Assembly: GCA_944324495.1 (NCBI GenBank)
Contig: CALUWN010000010.1
Location: 25,298 to 89,297 of the forward strand
Length of the DNA: 64,000 nucleotides
Reading direction: 5' to 3'
Source of the DNA: an uncultured Mucispirillum sp.
GTDB lineage: Bacteria; Chrysiogenota; Deferribacteres; Deferribacterales; Mucispirillaceae
The notes under the pieces: generated by a model
Seen by the model: the letters and a program-made list of their open reading frames with translations, nothing else
Database searches by the model: none
Told to the model about the DNA's origin: nothing
Made by a program: the position numbers and the translations under genes
Shown here: positions 53,620 through 62,661 of the stretch, in pieces
Numbering within the stretch: the first letter of the stretch is position 1
Layout: each line of letters starts with the position of its first letter

Positions 53620-54929
53620 TAATTATTCTCCAAAAAAGTAACATATATATCAGGATATGCAATTTTATTGATAATACATTTATAAGGTCCAGAGCCCTTA
53701 TCTGCTATACCGTCTGTAACATAAAGTTTACCATCTGTATCTGGTGCTTGGAAAATTGCCCTGCCCTCTAATATAAACTCAAAATCATCATTTACCTTAT
53801 CAATAAAGCATATAAATTCTTTCTTTTTATATTCTTTTAATCTTGCAGTAGTATTTTTTTTCTGCAATTTTTGCAACTCTTTAATTCTTGCTTTAACAAC
53901 CTTTTCATCTACATCATCATTAAAATTATAAGCAATAGAGCCTTCCTCTTTATAGTATGGGAAAAACCCTGCAAAATCTGGCTTTTTATCGCTTATAAAT
54001 TTATAAAGCTCATTGTAATCTTCATCAGTTTCTCCGGGAAAGCCCACAATAAAAGTTGTTCTAATAAAAGCATCAGGGCATATTCTGCGAATATTATCAA
54101 ATACATTATCAATAGTATTTCTATTTGAGGCTCTGCCCATTTTTGTAAGTATATTATCACTTGCATGCTGCACTGGCACTTCAAAATATTTTACCATATT
54201 TTTTGTTTCAGCTACAAAGGATATAACATCTTCCCTAACACCTTCTGGATTTAAATAAAGCATTCTAAATAGTGTATCTGGAAATTTTGATGTTAAATTT
54301 TTCATTAAAGGTAGAAGTTTTTCTTCACCATATATATCAAGCCCATACTGAGTAGTATCCTGACTTATAATAATTATCTCTTTTACGCCGTCTTTAGTAA
54401 GCATTTCTACTTCATTTTCAATATCTTCCATAGTTCTGCTTTTTAATTTGCCACGAATGGAAGGTATTACGCAGAAAGTACATAAATTATTACAGCCTTC
54501 ACTGATTTTTACATAAGCATAGTATGGTGCATTAGTGATAGCACGTTTTATACCCGTGCTTTTTTTCTCCACATTAAAAATTTCACGCAGATAATCTGCT
54601 GCTTCACTTAATTTTCCCACGCCTGTAATAAAATCTATTTCTGGCAACTCTTTTAATATTTCCTCTTTATATCGCTCAACCATACAGCCTGTTACTATTA
54701 ATTTTGCCTTTTTGCTGATAATATTATCCATTTGTAAAATATTATCAACTGCCTCTTTAACAGCAGGCTCTATAAACCCACATGTATTTATAATAACTGC
54801 ATCACATTTTGAAGGGTCAGTTTCTGATATAAAACCATCTGATGAAAGCTCACCTATTAAATATTCAAAATCAACCTGATTTTTTGCACAACCTAAACTA
54901 ATATAACTTATTTTAATTTTATTCTTCAT
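53619..54929 (-). CDS. rimO: Ribosomal protein S12 methylthiotransferase
   Basis: 436 residues. Radical SAM enzyme that methylthiolates an aspartate of ribosomal protein S12. N-terminal UPF0004 domain: SLGCAKNQVD, NTCGFIEPA and a third Cys in VTGCMVERY for the auxiliary [4Fe-4S]. Radical-SAM cysteines are in CNNLCTFCVIP (CxxxCxxC). C-terminal TRAM domain is present. SLGCAKN...NTCGFI distinguishes RimO from MiaB. It starts directly after ribF and overlaps bamD. Confidence 0.94.
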   Translation of the reverse strand: MKNKIKISYISLGCAKNQVDFEYLIGELSSDGFISETDPSKCDAVIINTCGFIEPAVKEAVDNILQMDNIISKKAKLIVTGCMVERYKEEILKELPEIDFITGVGKLSEAADYLREIFNVEKKSTGIKRAITNAPYYAYVKISEGCNNLCTFCVIPSIRGKLKSRTMEDIENEVEMLTKDGVKEIIIISQDTTQYGLDIYGEEKLLPLMKNLTSKFPDTLFRMLYLNPEGVREDVISFVAETKNMVKYFEVPVQHASDNILTKMGRASNRNTIDNVFDNIRRICPDAFIRTTFIVGFPGETDEDYNELYKFISDKKPDFAGFFPYYKEEGSIAYNFNDDVDEKVVKARIKELQKLQKKNTTARLKEYKKKEFICFIDKVNDDFEFILEGRAIFQAPDTDGKLYVTDGIADKGSGPYKCIINKIAYPDIYVTFLENN

Positions 54930-55880
54930 CTAACATCCTAAATTGTTTTGGTAGTCATCTACTGTTTTTAAATAACTACATACTTCCTGCTTATCTTCAC
55001 CCATTCTTTTTATAAGCTCATCTAATGTATTAAATTTTATATCACCACGAATATATTTATACAATATTATTTCTGCATATTCTCCATAAATTTCTTCATT
55101 AAAATTAAAAATATTTGCTTCAACACGCAGTTCCATTGTATTATTAATGGTAGGGCGTACCCCAACATACGCCATAGCATTATAAAATTTGTTCTTAATT
55201 TTTACTTTTGCAGCATACACTCCAAAAAGCGGCAGCATTTCGTTTTCCACATCTAAATTAATAGTAGGAAAGCCTAACTGCCTGCCCTTTTTATCACCAT
55301 GTATCACATATCCTTCTAAAGAATATGGCATTGATAAAAGCCGTGAAGCCTCATCAACCTCACCTTTTTCAAGCAGCTGCCTTATTCTTGAACTGGAAAT
55401 TATTACCCCTTTTTTATCTTTTAACTTATGGGCAAACATAGTATCTATATTATATTCTTTTCCAAACTTACTAAGCAAAGAAGCATCACCACTTTTGCCA
55501 CTTCCAAACCTGTAATCCTGCCCTACAACTATTAGTTTTGCATGCAGCTTTTCAACTAATATTTCTTTAAAAAATTCCTCTGGGCTTTTAGAGGCAAGCT
55601 CATTATTAAAATCAAGTGTTATAAGATAGTCTGTATCCATTTGATAAAATTTTTCTAGTCGTTTTTTAGGGGTGGAAATAAGCTTTATCTCTTTATTAAA
55701 AAATTTAAAAGGGTGTGGTGCAAATGTTAAAATCACACTTTTCAAGCCCCTTGATGCTGCCTCTTTTTTTAGTACTGATATAATTAAACGATGCCCTAAA
55801 TGAAGCCCGTCAAAATTACCAATACATACGGCACAGTCTTCTGATATATTTATATTTTCAAGCCCTTGAATAACTTCCAT
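54930..55880 (-). CDS. ribF: Bifunctional riboflavin kinase/FMN adenylyltransferase
   Basis: 316 residues. Makes FMN then FAD. N-terminal adenylyltransferase with IGNFDGLHLGH (about 21-31, nucleotide-binding HxGH-type site) and VVGQDYRFGSGKSGD, then ISSSRIRQLL. C-terminal flavokinase domain with GDKKGRQLGFPTINL and GVYAAKVKI. Normal length. It follows the fifth membrane paralog by 6 bases and abuts rimO. Confidence 0.95.
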   Translation of the reverse strand: MEVIQGLENINISEDCAVCIGNFDGLHLGHRLIISVLKKEAASRGLKSVILTFAPHPFKFFNKEIKLISTPKKRLEKFYQMDTDYLITLDFNNELASKSPEEFFKEILVEKLHAKLIVVGQDYRFGSGKSGDASLLSKFGKEYNIDTMFAHKLKDKKGVIISSSRIRQLLEKGEVDEASRLLSMPYSLEGYVIHGDKKGRQLGFPTINLDVENEMLPLFGVYAAKVKIKNKFYNAMAYVGVRPTINNTMELRVEANIFNFNEEIYGEYAEIILYKYIRGDIKFNTLDELIKRMGEDKQEVCSYLKTVDDYQNNLGC

Positions 55881-55886
55881 ACAACT

Positions 55887-56657
55887 TTAATCCCTTCTAC
55901 AGCATGATTTTATAATCTCTGATACTGTGTTTTCTGCTCCATGAAATATTTTATACATATTATCTGGTGCTGTGTGCACATAATAATCCCACACTAAAAA
56001 CCAAATACCACAAGTTACAAAACCTAATATTGTATATTTTACAAACTCTTTTTTTATAGATAAATCCATATAATACATTATAGGATGTTCAATTAATTTT
56101 AATGAAATAAATGCTCTGCTTATATCTTCATACATATCATGTTCAAATTTTTGAATATCATCCCACACTTTATTCATTTTATAAATATATACAATAATAA
56201 CACCAAATGCAAATACAGCCCATACACTAAATATGACAATTAAAAGATAGTTTTCAATATTTCCTATACCTGTAAGCAATACAAATAAAGCCAAAAATAT
56301 AGTAAAAATAATTAAAGGTATAAATGCTTTTATAAAATATGGCATAATATAATGTTCTGTATTTTTAAATTCCTGCAGCCTTGTTTTTAACCTGTTCATG
56401 ATATTTTCATAATCATCAAGGCCTCTTTCGTTTGATTCCACCTCTATAAAATGTATAACAATATCAAAATATTCACTTTTCCTGCGAATATACTTATCCA
56501 CCCTTAATATACGCTTTATAAAAGTATAAACTAACGCAATACCTAATGTAAGCCAGCTTAATACAAAAGTAAGTAAAAACCAGTTTGTAAGTGGTTTATC
56601 TACTTTTTTCCCTTCCCTAATGTTATCTTGAAGTTGTTCATAAATTAAATTAACCAT
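55887..56657 (-). CDS. Tandem membrane paralog 5 (most divergent copy)
   Basis: 256 residues with the architecture of its four upstream neighbours: a short N-terminal EQLQDNIREGKK motif (compare QLxxNIxLR), two helices (about 25-48), an amphipathic stretch with YIRRKSEYFDIVIHFIEV (compare YVKRKVKFYTIIYN), paired helices at about 108-128 and 137-158, a segment KVWDDIQKFEHDMYEDISRAF, and a C-terminal helix ILGFVTCGIWFLVWDYYV (about 213-230). Sequence identity with the others is low, so it is either the oldest duplicate or under different selection. No known family recognised. Probably co-transcribed with ribF, 6 bases downstream. Confidence 0.65.
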   Translation of the reverse strand: MVNLIYEQLQDNIREGKKVDKPLTNWFLLTFVLSWLTLGIALVYTFIKRILRVDKYIRRKSEYFDIVIHFIEVESNERGLDDYENIMNRLKTRLQEFKNTEHYIMPYFIKAFIPLIIFTIFLALFVLLTGIGNIENYLLIVIFSVWAVFAFGVIIVYIYKMNKVWDDIQKFEHDMYEDISRAFISLKLIEHPIMYYMDLSIKKEFVKYTILGFVTCGIWFLVWDYYVHTAPDNMYKIFHGAENTVSEIIKSCCRRD

Positions 56658-56720
56658 AATTATACCTGTATATAATTTTTTATAATATACCTATATTTTT
56701 ATATATATTCCACTTATTTT

Positions 56721-57581
56721 CTATAACTTTTCTAATGATTTTATTATTGTATCTTCTATATCAGACATTTTTGCAATATATTTTTTACCTGTCTGGTATG
56801 TAATATAAAGCCATATATACCCAAATGATAATAATGAAAATACCACTATCTTTAAGTTACTAATTTGTTGATTTTTTACTTCAATATTACAATATATCTC
56901 ATTATCTATTACATTTTGTTCCTGTAAAATATCGCTTAATGTTTTAACTATATCCTTTTCATGATTATATATATTAACCCATACTTTACTACTACAAAGT
57001 GTTTCTAATACATAAAAAATTATATAGAAAAATACTGCAATAAAAGCCAGCACATTATAAAGAATTATTGTTTCATTACTATATTTTGGAACACTATTGT
57101 CAGCTATGCCAGCTATGTAAGCTATGTGAGATATGTCAGCAAATATATTATTTATTAATATATCAAACTGAATAATTAAAGCTATAAATACAGGTACAAC
57201 TGTACCAAATATTTCTTTTAAAGTAATAAAGTTTCTAATCTGTTTTTTGAATTCTTCAATTTTAGAGTGCAGTATAGTAATTTTATCGTTATTAAAACCC
57301 TTATCTGTAAGCATATTACATACTATATTATAAAATTTTACCTTTCTATTTACATATAATGTATGTTCACTTTCTACTAAATGAGACAGCTGTACTATAA
57401 GAAGTATTAGAAAAAATATGAATCCATTAATTATAACTGGTAATGCAATCCAAAAAATAAATAGTATCCCGCTAATTATAGTAACTAATAATATAATAAA
57501 AATATCAAATACTACCCAGCTGAATGTGTGGCTATAATATCTTCTTTTTATATTATCATTTAATTGACTTATATAGTCCAT
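56721..57581 (-). CDS. Tandem membrane paralog 4, with in-frame 9-base repeats
   Basis: 286 residues from the ATG at 57581 (MDYISQLNDNIKRR), which has GGGAG six bases upstream and aligns with the starts of the paralogs; the longer frame from 57623 is rejected. Hydrophobic segments at about 25-68, 130-150, 178-205 and 235-260. Between the third and fourth are four in-frame 9-base repeats coding for ISHIAYIAGIAD. The block KTLSDILQEQNVID is the same as in paralog 3. Function unknown. Confidence 0.7.
   Translation of the reverse strand: MDYISQLNDNIKRRYYSHTFSWVVFDIFIILLVTIISGILFIFWIALPVIINGFIFFLILLIVQLSHLVESEHTLYVNRKVKFYNIVCNMLTDKGFNNDKITILHSKIEEFKKQIRNFITLKEIFGTVVPVFIALIIQFDILINNIFADISHIAYIAGIADNSVPKYSNETIILYNVLAFIAVFFYIIFYVLETLCSSKVWVNIYNHEKDIVKTLSDILQEQNVIDNEIYCNIEVKNQQISNLKIVVFSLLSFGYIWLYITYQTGKKYIAKMSDIEDTIIKSLEKL
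57101..57136. repeat. Four tandem 9-base units inside paralog 4
   Basis: Units CAGCTATGC, CAGCTATGT, AAGCTATGT, GAGATATGT. In frame, each adds three residues of the x-I-A type. The other four paralogs lack them. Confidence 0.8.
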
Positions 57582-57662
57582 TAAATTGCTCCCAATATTA
57601 ATAACATCTTCATCTATATACACTCTAATTCTTACAAACCTTATTAATTTGATTGTTAAGAA

Positions 57663-58436
57663 TTATAATTTTTTCAATGCATCAACAATATTATCTTCTA
57701 CTGCATATATTTTTCTTAAATATGTTTTACCTTTGCTGTATGTAGCATAAAGCCATATGTACCCAAATGAAATCAATGAAACAACAACTATTAGTGAATC
57801 ATTAATACCATTAAGTGCCACATCTATATTACATTTTATTTCTTTCTCTATTACATTTTGTTCCTGTAAAATATCGCTTAATGTTTTAACTACATCCTTT
57901 TCCTGCTTATAAATCTTAACCCACACTTTTGTACAAGGAAGTGTTTCTGCCACATAAAAAATTATATAGAAAACTAACACTATTATCGAAAAAATGAACA
58001 TTTCAAAAGTAGTATCTTCAATTATCTGGTCACTATCTGGGTTATCTATCACTAATATTGCAATATATATTATGACTGAAAATAATATTGCTGGTGATGC
58101 TGCTCCTATAGTTTGCTTTGTAATAATAAACTTCCTTATTTGTTTTTCAAGTACTGCTATTTTTTCTTTGAATAGTGTAAGTTTATCCCTATCTATCCCC
58201 CGCTCATTAAGCATATTATATATTATTGTATAAAATTGTACTTTTCTTTTTACATATGCTTTATGCTCGCTTTCTATTAAATAAGCAGAATGTATTATTA
58301 TTAATACAGGAAAAAAGACTATTCCTATCTGCGATATAATTGCGATTAAAGTTGCAATAGCAAGTATAATCCAACTGACTTTGCTTTCCTGTGGTCTTAA
58401 TTTAATATTATCGCTTAATTGATTTAAGTAATCCAT
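57663..58436 (-). CDS. Tandem membrane paralog 3
   Basis: 257 residues. MDYLNQLSDNIKLRPQE start, two helices (about 22-55), EHKAYVKRKVQFYTIIYNML, a helical linker, helices at about 105-125 and 145-170, KVWVKIYKQEKDVVKTLSDILQEQNVIEKEI, and a C-terminal helix with LISFGYIWLYATYSKGK (about 218-236). GGAGG lies before the ATG. It shares a nearly identical stretch of about 55 bases with paralog 4. No known domain recognised. Charge distribution suggests a cytoplasmic N-terminus. Confidence 0.7.
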   Translation of the reverse strand: MDYLNQLSDNIKLRPQESKVSWIILAIATLIAIISQIGIVFFPVLIIIHSAYLIESEHKAYVKRKVQFYTIIYNMLNERGIDRDKLTLFKEKIAVLEKQIRKFIITKQTIGAASPAILFSVIIYIAILVIDNPDSDQIIEDTTFEMFIFSIIVLVFYIIFYVAETLPCTKVWVKIYKQEKDVVKTLSDILQEQNVIEKEIKCNIDVALNGINDSLIVVVSLISFGYIWLYATYSKGKTYLRKIYAVEDNIVDALKKL

Positions 58437-58483
58437 ATAATAATTCCTCCACCCTAGATAACACTTTATATTATATTTATATT

Positions 58484-59293
58484 CTATACATTTGTATTAT
58501 TAAACTTTTCATCATTTTTTATAATATCAAACAACTTGTCTTCTACCATATACATATATTTTAAATATCCTTTGCCTAAATAATATGCTTCATAAAGACA
58601 TATAAAACCAAGAGAAAATACAGTTAATATAATAATAAGTAAATCACCCATATTTTTATTTTTCATATCTATATTACATTCAACTTCTTTATCTATTAAA
58701 TGTTTATACTGAAAAATATCACTTATTATTTTAATAATTTTCTTCTCTTTTATATTTATCCTAACCCATATTTGAGTAGCTAGATATGTTTCTAGTACAT
58801 AACATAATATAAAAACAACCATTGAAACTAATATCATCACAGTAATATGCGTAAATGTTATAAAATCAAATGATTTATGATAATAAGAAGGTAATAAATA
58901 CTCATTCAAAGTACTTATTGCTATAACAACTGTTAATACAGGTATTCCTGTCCCAATTATTTCCATAATTGTAAGAAATTTTCTAGTCCGCTTTTTAAGC
59001 TCTTTAATGTTTTCTTTTAATAAATTTAATGTACTTTTATTACAATCCAGCTCTTTTAATATATTATATATAATAGTATAAAATTTTACTTTTCTTTTTA
59101 CATATCTTTTATGGCTGAAATCTAATAAATAAGCAGCATAAATTATCAAAAGTACATTAATAAAAAATATTCCTATATATGAAATAACAGCAGTTATTAT
59201 AGCCAATATTAGTATTATAGGTATTATAACACTTATTTTGCTTTCTTTTTGCCTTAGTTTAATGTTTTCATCTAATTGTTTAATATAATCCAT
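58484..59293 (-). CDS. Tandem membrane paralog 2
   Basis: 269 residues. MDYIKQLDENIKLRQKES, two helices (about 22-55), SHKRYVKRKVKFYTIIYNIL, linker, helices at about 113-130 and 147-170, IWVRINIKEKKIIKIISDIFQYKHLIDKEVECNI, and a C-terminal helix (about 220-240, FSLGFICLYEAYYLGK). Same domain order as paralogs 1, 3 and 4. The Shine-Dalgarno is weak (GAGAA). Function unknown. Confidence 0.7.
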   Translation of the reverse strand: MDYIKQLDENIKLRQKESKISVIIPIILILAIITAVISYIGIFFINVLLIIYAAYLLDFSHKRYVKRKVKFYTIIYNILKELDCNKSTLNLLKENIKELKKRTRKFLTIMEIIGTGIPVLTVVIAISTLNEYLLPSYYHKSFDFITFTHITVMILVSMVVFILCYVLETYLATQIWVRINIKEKKIIKIISDIFQYKHLIDKEVECNIDMKNKNMGDLLIIILTVFSLGFICLYEAYYLGKGYLKYMYMVEDKLFDIIKNDEKFNNTNV

Positions 59294-59346
59294 TTATAGT
59301 TTTCTCTATATTAAATAACACCATATATCATATTTATACTGTAATT

Positions 59347-60180
59347 CTATACATTAGCATTATTAGAAAAATTCCTACTTTCTAATACATTAATCAGTGC
59401 ATCTTCAATGATATATATTTTATTTAAATAGTCTTTACCATTACTATTTGTCGTATAAAGCCATATAAACCCACACAATAATAATGATACAATAATTATA
59501 TTAGCATTATTATTATTTATATTTTTCACTTTTATATTACATCCAATTTCTTTATCTAAAGTACGCTGATACAATAAAATACTGTTGATTATTTTTAATA
59601 TTTTTCTATCTTTTGCATATATTTTATCCCATATTTTTGTAGTATAAAATATTTCTATTGCATTAAATACAATGTAAGTTAAATTTATAGCTAATATCAT
59701 CAACAAGAAAACCATTGTGGCTGTTAAATCAGACGCTTTATAGTATCCATAAAAATAACCAAAAATCATAAAAATAAGCTGCAACCCTAACGATACAGGC
59801 AGTACCGTCCCTATTACTACTTTAATAGTAATAAAATTTCTGATACTCCTTTTTAGTGCATTAATTTTATCATTTAATATGTTTAAATTGGTTTCACCAC
59901 ATCCCTGCTCTTGTATTATATTATATATGATAGTATAAAATTTTACTTTTCTTTTTACGTATTTTCTATGAGTACTTTCTACTATATAAGCAAAAATAAT
60001 TGTCAATATTATTAAAATTAAAATAAACTGTAGTAATGAAAATACAAGAAACATCATATCAAAAAGTATATTTAGTAGTACTGTGATTGCTATTATAATA
60101 AGTATAAGTATTACGATATTTACTTTTTTTTCTTTTTTTCTTAGTATTATATTCTCATGTAATTGATGTATATAATCCAT
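59347..60180 (-). CDS. Tandem membrane paralog 1 (first of the array)
   Basis: 277 residues. MDYIHQLHENIILRKKEKK, two to three helices (about 22-70), THRKYVKRKVKFYTIIYNII, linker, helices at about 125-145 and 153-175, KIWDKIYAKDRKILKIINSILLYQRTLDKEIGCNI and a C-terminal helix (about 222-242, LLLCGFIWLYTTN). It begins 30 bases after the cinA stop codon, preceded by GGGAGA. No catalytic motif is visible; the family looks structural, sensory or pore-related rather than enzymatic, which is inference only. Confidence 0.7.
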   Translation of the reverse strand: MDYIHQLHENIILRKKEKKVNIVILILIIIAITVLLNILFDMMFLVFSLLQFILILIILTIIFAYIVESTHRKYVKRKVKFYTIIYNIIQEQGCGETNLNILNDKINALKRSIRNFITIKVVIGTVLPVSLGLQLIFMIFGYFYGYYKASDLTATMVFLLMILAINLTYIVFNAIEIFYTTKIWDKIYAKDRKILKIINSILLYQRTLDKEIGCNIKVKNINNNNANIIIVSLLLCGFIWLYTTNSNGKDYLNKIYIIEDALINVLESRNFSNNANV

Positions 60181-60210
60181 TTAAAATATATTCTCCCATA
60201 CGAACAATAT

Positions 60211-61428
60211 CTATTTATTAGATATAAAATCAATTATCAACTGCAATGCTTTAGTTGCACTTCTAAGCCTTACCTGCTGCCTTGAACCGTTAAATATATT
60301 TTTATAGACTTTAGTATTTTCCCCGTCTGTTACGCCAATATATACTAAACCAACAGGTTTATCTTTTGTGCCGCCAGTTGGCCCTGCAATACCTGTAATT
60401 GAAATGGCATAATCTGTATTCATTAATTTTTTTACACCTTCTGCCATAGCATGAGCACACTCTTCACTTACTGCACCAAAAGTATTTAAAATATCAGCAC
60501 TAACATGAAGCACATTTTCTTTTATGCTGTTATCATAGCTTACTACACTGCCATAAAACACACTTGATGCACCGCTTATATCTGTTACCATTTCAGAAAG
60601 CATACCACCTGTACAGCTTTCAGCAAAAGATATGGTTTTACCTTTTTCCTTTAATAAATTTACTAAATATTCAGCAGGTAAAATATCGCCCCTGCCTATA
60701 AAATTTTTTGGAAATGCTTTTTCTATTTTTAAGGCGTAATCTTCAACTAATTCTTTATTTTCCCCACGCAGTTTTACAACCACCTGCCCTTTACCTGCAT
60801 TTATTATGCACTGCACTTCATTAGATATATTTAAACTGCGTATAAATACATCAATATCTGATTCAGCTATGGATAAAAAATGTAAATCAATATATGACTG
60901 TTCTTTTAATCCTAATTTACCCACAATAAATGGAAGCACTTCTTTTATAAACATATCTTTCATTTCTAAAGGCACGCCCGGCATACATATAATATCTGCC
61001 TTATTTAAGCTAACAGAAAAGCCCATGGCAGTACCTACATTATTATTGAAAAGCCTGCATGTTGCAGGAAGCATAGACTGGTGCTTATGCTCCTGCCTGA
61101 TTGTTACCCCTGCCCGATTAAGACAAGAGGCCATATGGTTATACGCTTTTTCATTAAGCTCTAATGAAAGCCCTGCACTTTCTGCTAAACATTCTGCTGT
61201 TATATCATCAAATGTAGGTCCTAAACCGCCAGTAGTAAGGATAATATCAAATTTTTTAGAATATTTTTGGAAAAGAGAGACTATCTCATCTTTATTATCA
61301 CTAACCATACGTATAAGTTCTACTTTTCCGCCCCACCTTTTAAGGTTATTAGCAATAAAGGCAGAGTTACTGTCAATAACACTACCTTCTAAAAGTTCAG
61401 AACCTATACTTAAAATACATATAGACAT
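60211..61428 (-). CDS. cinA: CinA-family nicotinamide mononucleotide deamidase
   Basis: 405 residues. N-terminal MoCF-like (COG1058) domain: ILSIGSELLEGSVIDSNSAFI, ILTTGGLGPTFDDITAE, and GVPLEMK. C-terminal PncC-type deamidase domain with AESCTGGMLSEMVTDISGASSVFYGSVVSY (catalytic Ser in SCTGG region) and ISITGIAGPTGG. Together they act in pyridine-nucleotide salvage, removing NMN or damaged nucleotides. It starts 2 bases after the pgpA stop codon. Confidence 0.93.
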   Translation of the reverse strand: MSICILSIGSELLEGSVIDSNSAFIANNLKRWGGKVELIRMVSDNKDEIVSLFQKYSKKFDIILTTGGLGPTFDDITAECLAESAGLSLELNEKAYNHMASCLNRAGVTIRQEHKHQSMLPATCRLFNNNVGTAMGFSVSLNKADIICMPGVPLEMKDMFIKEVLPFIVGKLGLKEQSYIDLHFLSIAESDIDVFIRSLNISNEVQCIINAGKGQVVVKLRGENKELVEDYALKIEKAFPKNFIGRGDILPAEYLVNLLKEKGKTISFAESCTGGMLSEMVTDISGASSVFYGSVVSYDNSIKENVLHVSADILNTFGAVSEECAHAMAEGVKKLMNTDYAISITGIAGPTGGTKDKPVGLVYIGVTDGENTKVYKNIFNGSRQQVRLRSATKALQLIIDFISNK

Positions 61429-61430
61429 AT

Positions 61431-61910
61431 CTAACCTATTACTATATTAAAATATTTTAATATTTTTAAAACAATAAACCACACTAAAACTGCATACAGC
61501 CCTGCTGCAATATCATCAAGCATAATACCCCAGCCGTTTTTTATCTTATCAAAAAAACTAACTGGAAATGGTTTTAAAATATCAAAAAATCTAAAAAGTA
61601 AAAAACCTGCTATTATATATACAGGTTTAAATGGAAAGATAAGGTAAAAAAGTAAAAGCCCTGCCACCTCATCAATTACAACGCACGATGGGTCTTCAAT
61701 ACCTGAGATTATGGCATATCTGCTTGATAAATATACACCAAAAAAGAAAATAAGCCCAAATATTATCCACCCTGCATAAAATGGAAGAAAAGTGCATAAA
61801 TAACCTACAGGTATTGCCACAAGGCTTCCAAATGTGCCCGGCATAAATGGGATTTTACCCATGAAAAAACCAGTTGAAAATAAATCAATAAAAAAAGGTA
61901 CTTTTTTCAT
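61431..61910 (-). CDS. pgpA: Phosphatidylglycerophosphatase A
   Basis: 159 residues. Dephosphorylates phosphatidylglycerophosphate to phosphatidylglycerol. Family motifs: PGTFGSLVAIPVGYL (about 25-39), VIDEVAGLL (about 78-86) and RFFDILKPFP with KNGWGIMLDDIAAG near the C-terminus. Three to four membrane helices. Placed between hisA (7 bases) and cinA (2 bases), so it is in the same operon. Confidence 0.92.
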   Translation of the reverse strand: MKKVPFFIDLFSTGFFMGKIPFMPGTFGSLVAIPVGYLCTFLPFYAGWIIFGLIFFFGVYLSSRYAIISGIEDPSCVVIDEVAGLLLFYLIFPFKPVYIIAGFLLFRFFDILKPFPVSFFDKIKNGWGIMLDDIAAGLYAVLVWFIVLKILKYFNIVIG

Positions 61911-61917
61911 TCATCAC

Positions 61918-62631
61918 CTATGAAAATACTTCTTCTAAATTAATTTTATTTTCATATATTGCTTTACCTACAATACAGCCTTTTACATTATCATGAGCCA
62001 TATTTCTAAGGGTTTTAATATCTTCAATACCTGAAACACCGCCTGAAGCTATGACTCCAAATGGTGATTTATCTGCCACCTGCTTAATCTGTTCTTTATT
62101 AATGCCTGAAAGCATACCGTCTTTTTCTATATCTGTAAAAATAACACTTTCAATTTTGCAGTTTTCATACCTTTTTATTACATCAAAAACAGAAAGTTTG
62201 CTTTCTTCATACCAGCCTTCTGTTGCAACCATTAAGTTTTTAGCATCAATTCCTAAAATTATTTTATTAGGATATTTTTCGCAGGCTTTTATAACAAATT
62301 CTGGGTCTTTTACAGCAACTGTTCCCAAAATTGCATAACTTACACCCATATTCATATATGCATCAAGGCGTTCCATATCCCTGATGCCGCCACCAACTTC
62401 AATTTGAAGCTGTGATTTTTCAACCACCTGCTTTATAATCTCAAAGTTTACAGTCTGCCCGCTTCTTGCACCGTTTAAATCTACAATGTGAAGCCTTTTT
62501 ACCCCAAGCTCTGCAAACATTAATGCCACATCTCTCGGGTCATGGCCGTATTCTGTAGCGTTTTCCATTACACCTTTTTCTAAACGTACCACCTTTTCAT
62601 CAAGTAAATCAATAGCTGGTATAACTAACAT
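61918..62631 (-). CDS. hisA: Phosphoribosylformimino-5-aminoimidazole carboxamide ribotide isomerase
   Basis: 237 residues, TIM barrel. Amadori rearrangement in histidine synthesis. Catalytic Asp in IPAIDLLDEKVVRL (about 8) and the second Asp in FTDIEKDGML (about 130). Phosphate-binding blocks VGGGIRD and ASGGVSG. Third of the his genes here; hisF, which often follows, is replaced by pgpA. Confidence 0.95.
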   Translation of the reverse strand: MLVIPAIDLLDEKVVRLEKGVMENATEYGHDPRDVALMFAELGVKRLHIVDLNGARSGQTVNFEIIKQVVEKSQLQIEVGGGIRDMERLDAYMNMGVSYAILGTVAVKDPEFVIKACEKYPNKIILGIDAKNLMVATEGWYEESKLSVFDVIKRYENCKIESVIFTDIEKDGMLSGINKEQIKQVADKSPFGVIASGGVSGIEDIKTLRNMAHDNVKGCIVGKAIYENKINLEEVFS

Positions 62632-62661
62632 CTCATAACCTCAAAATCTCTATATAAATAA

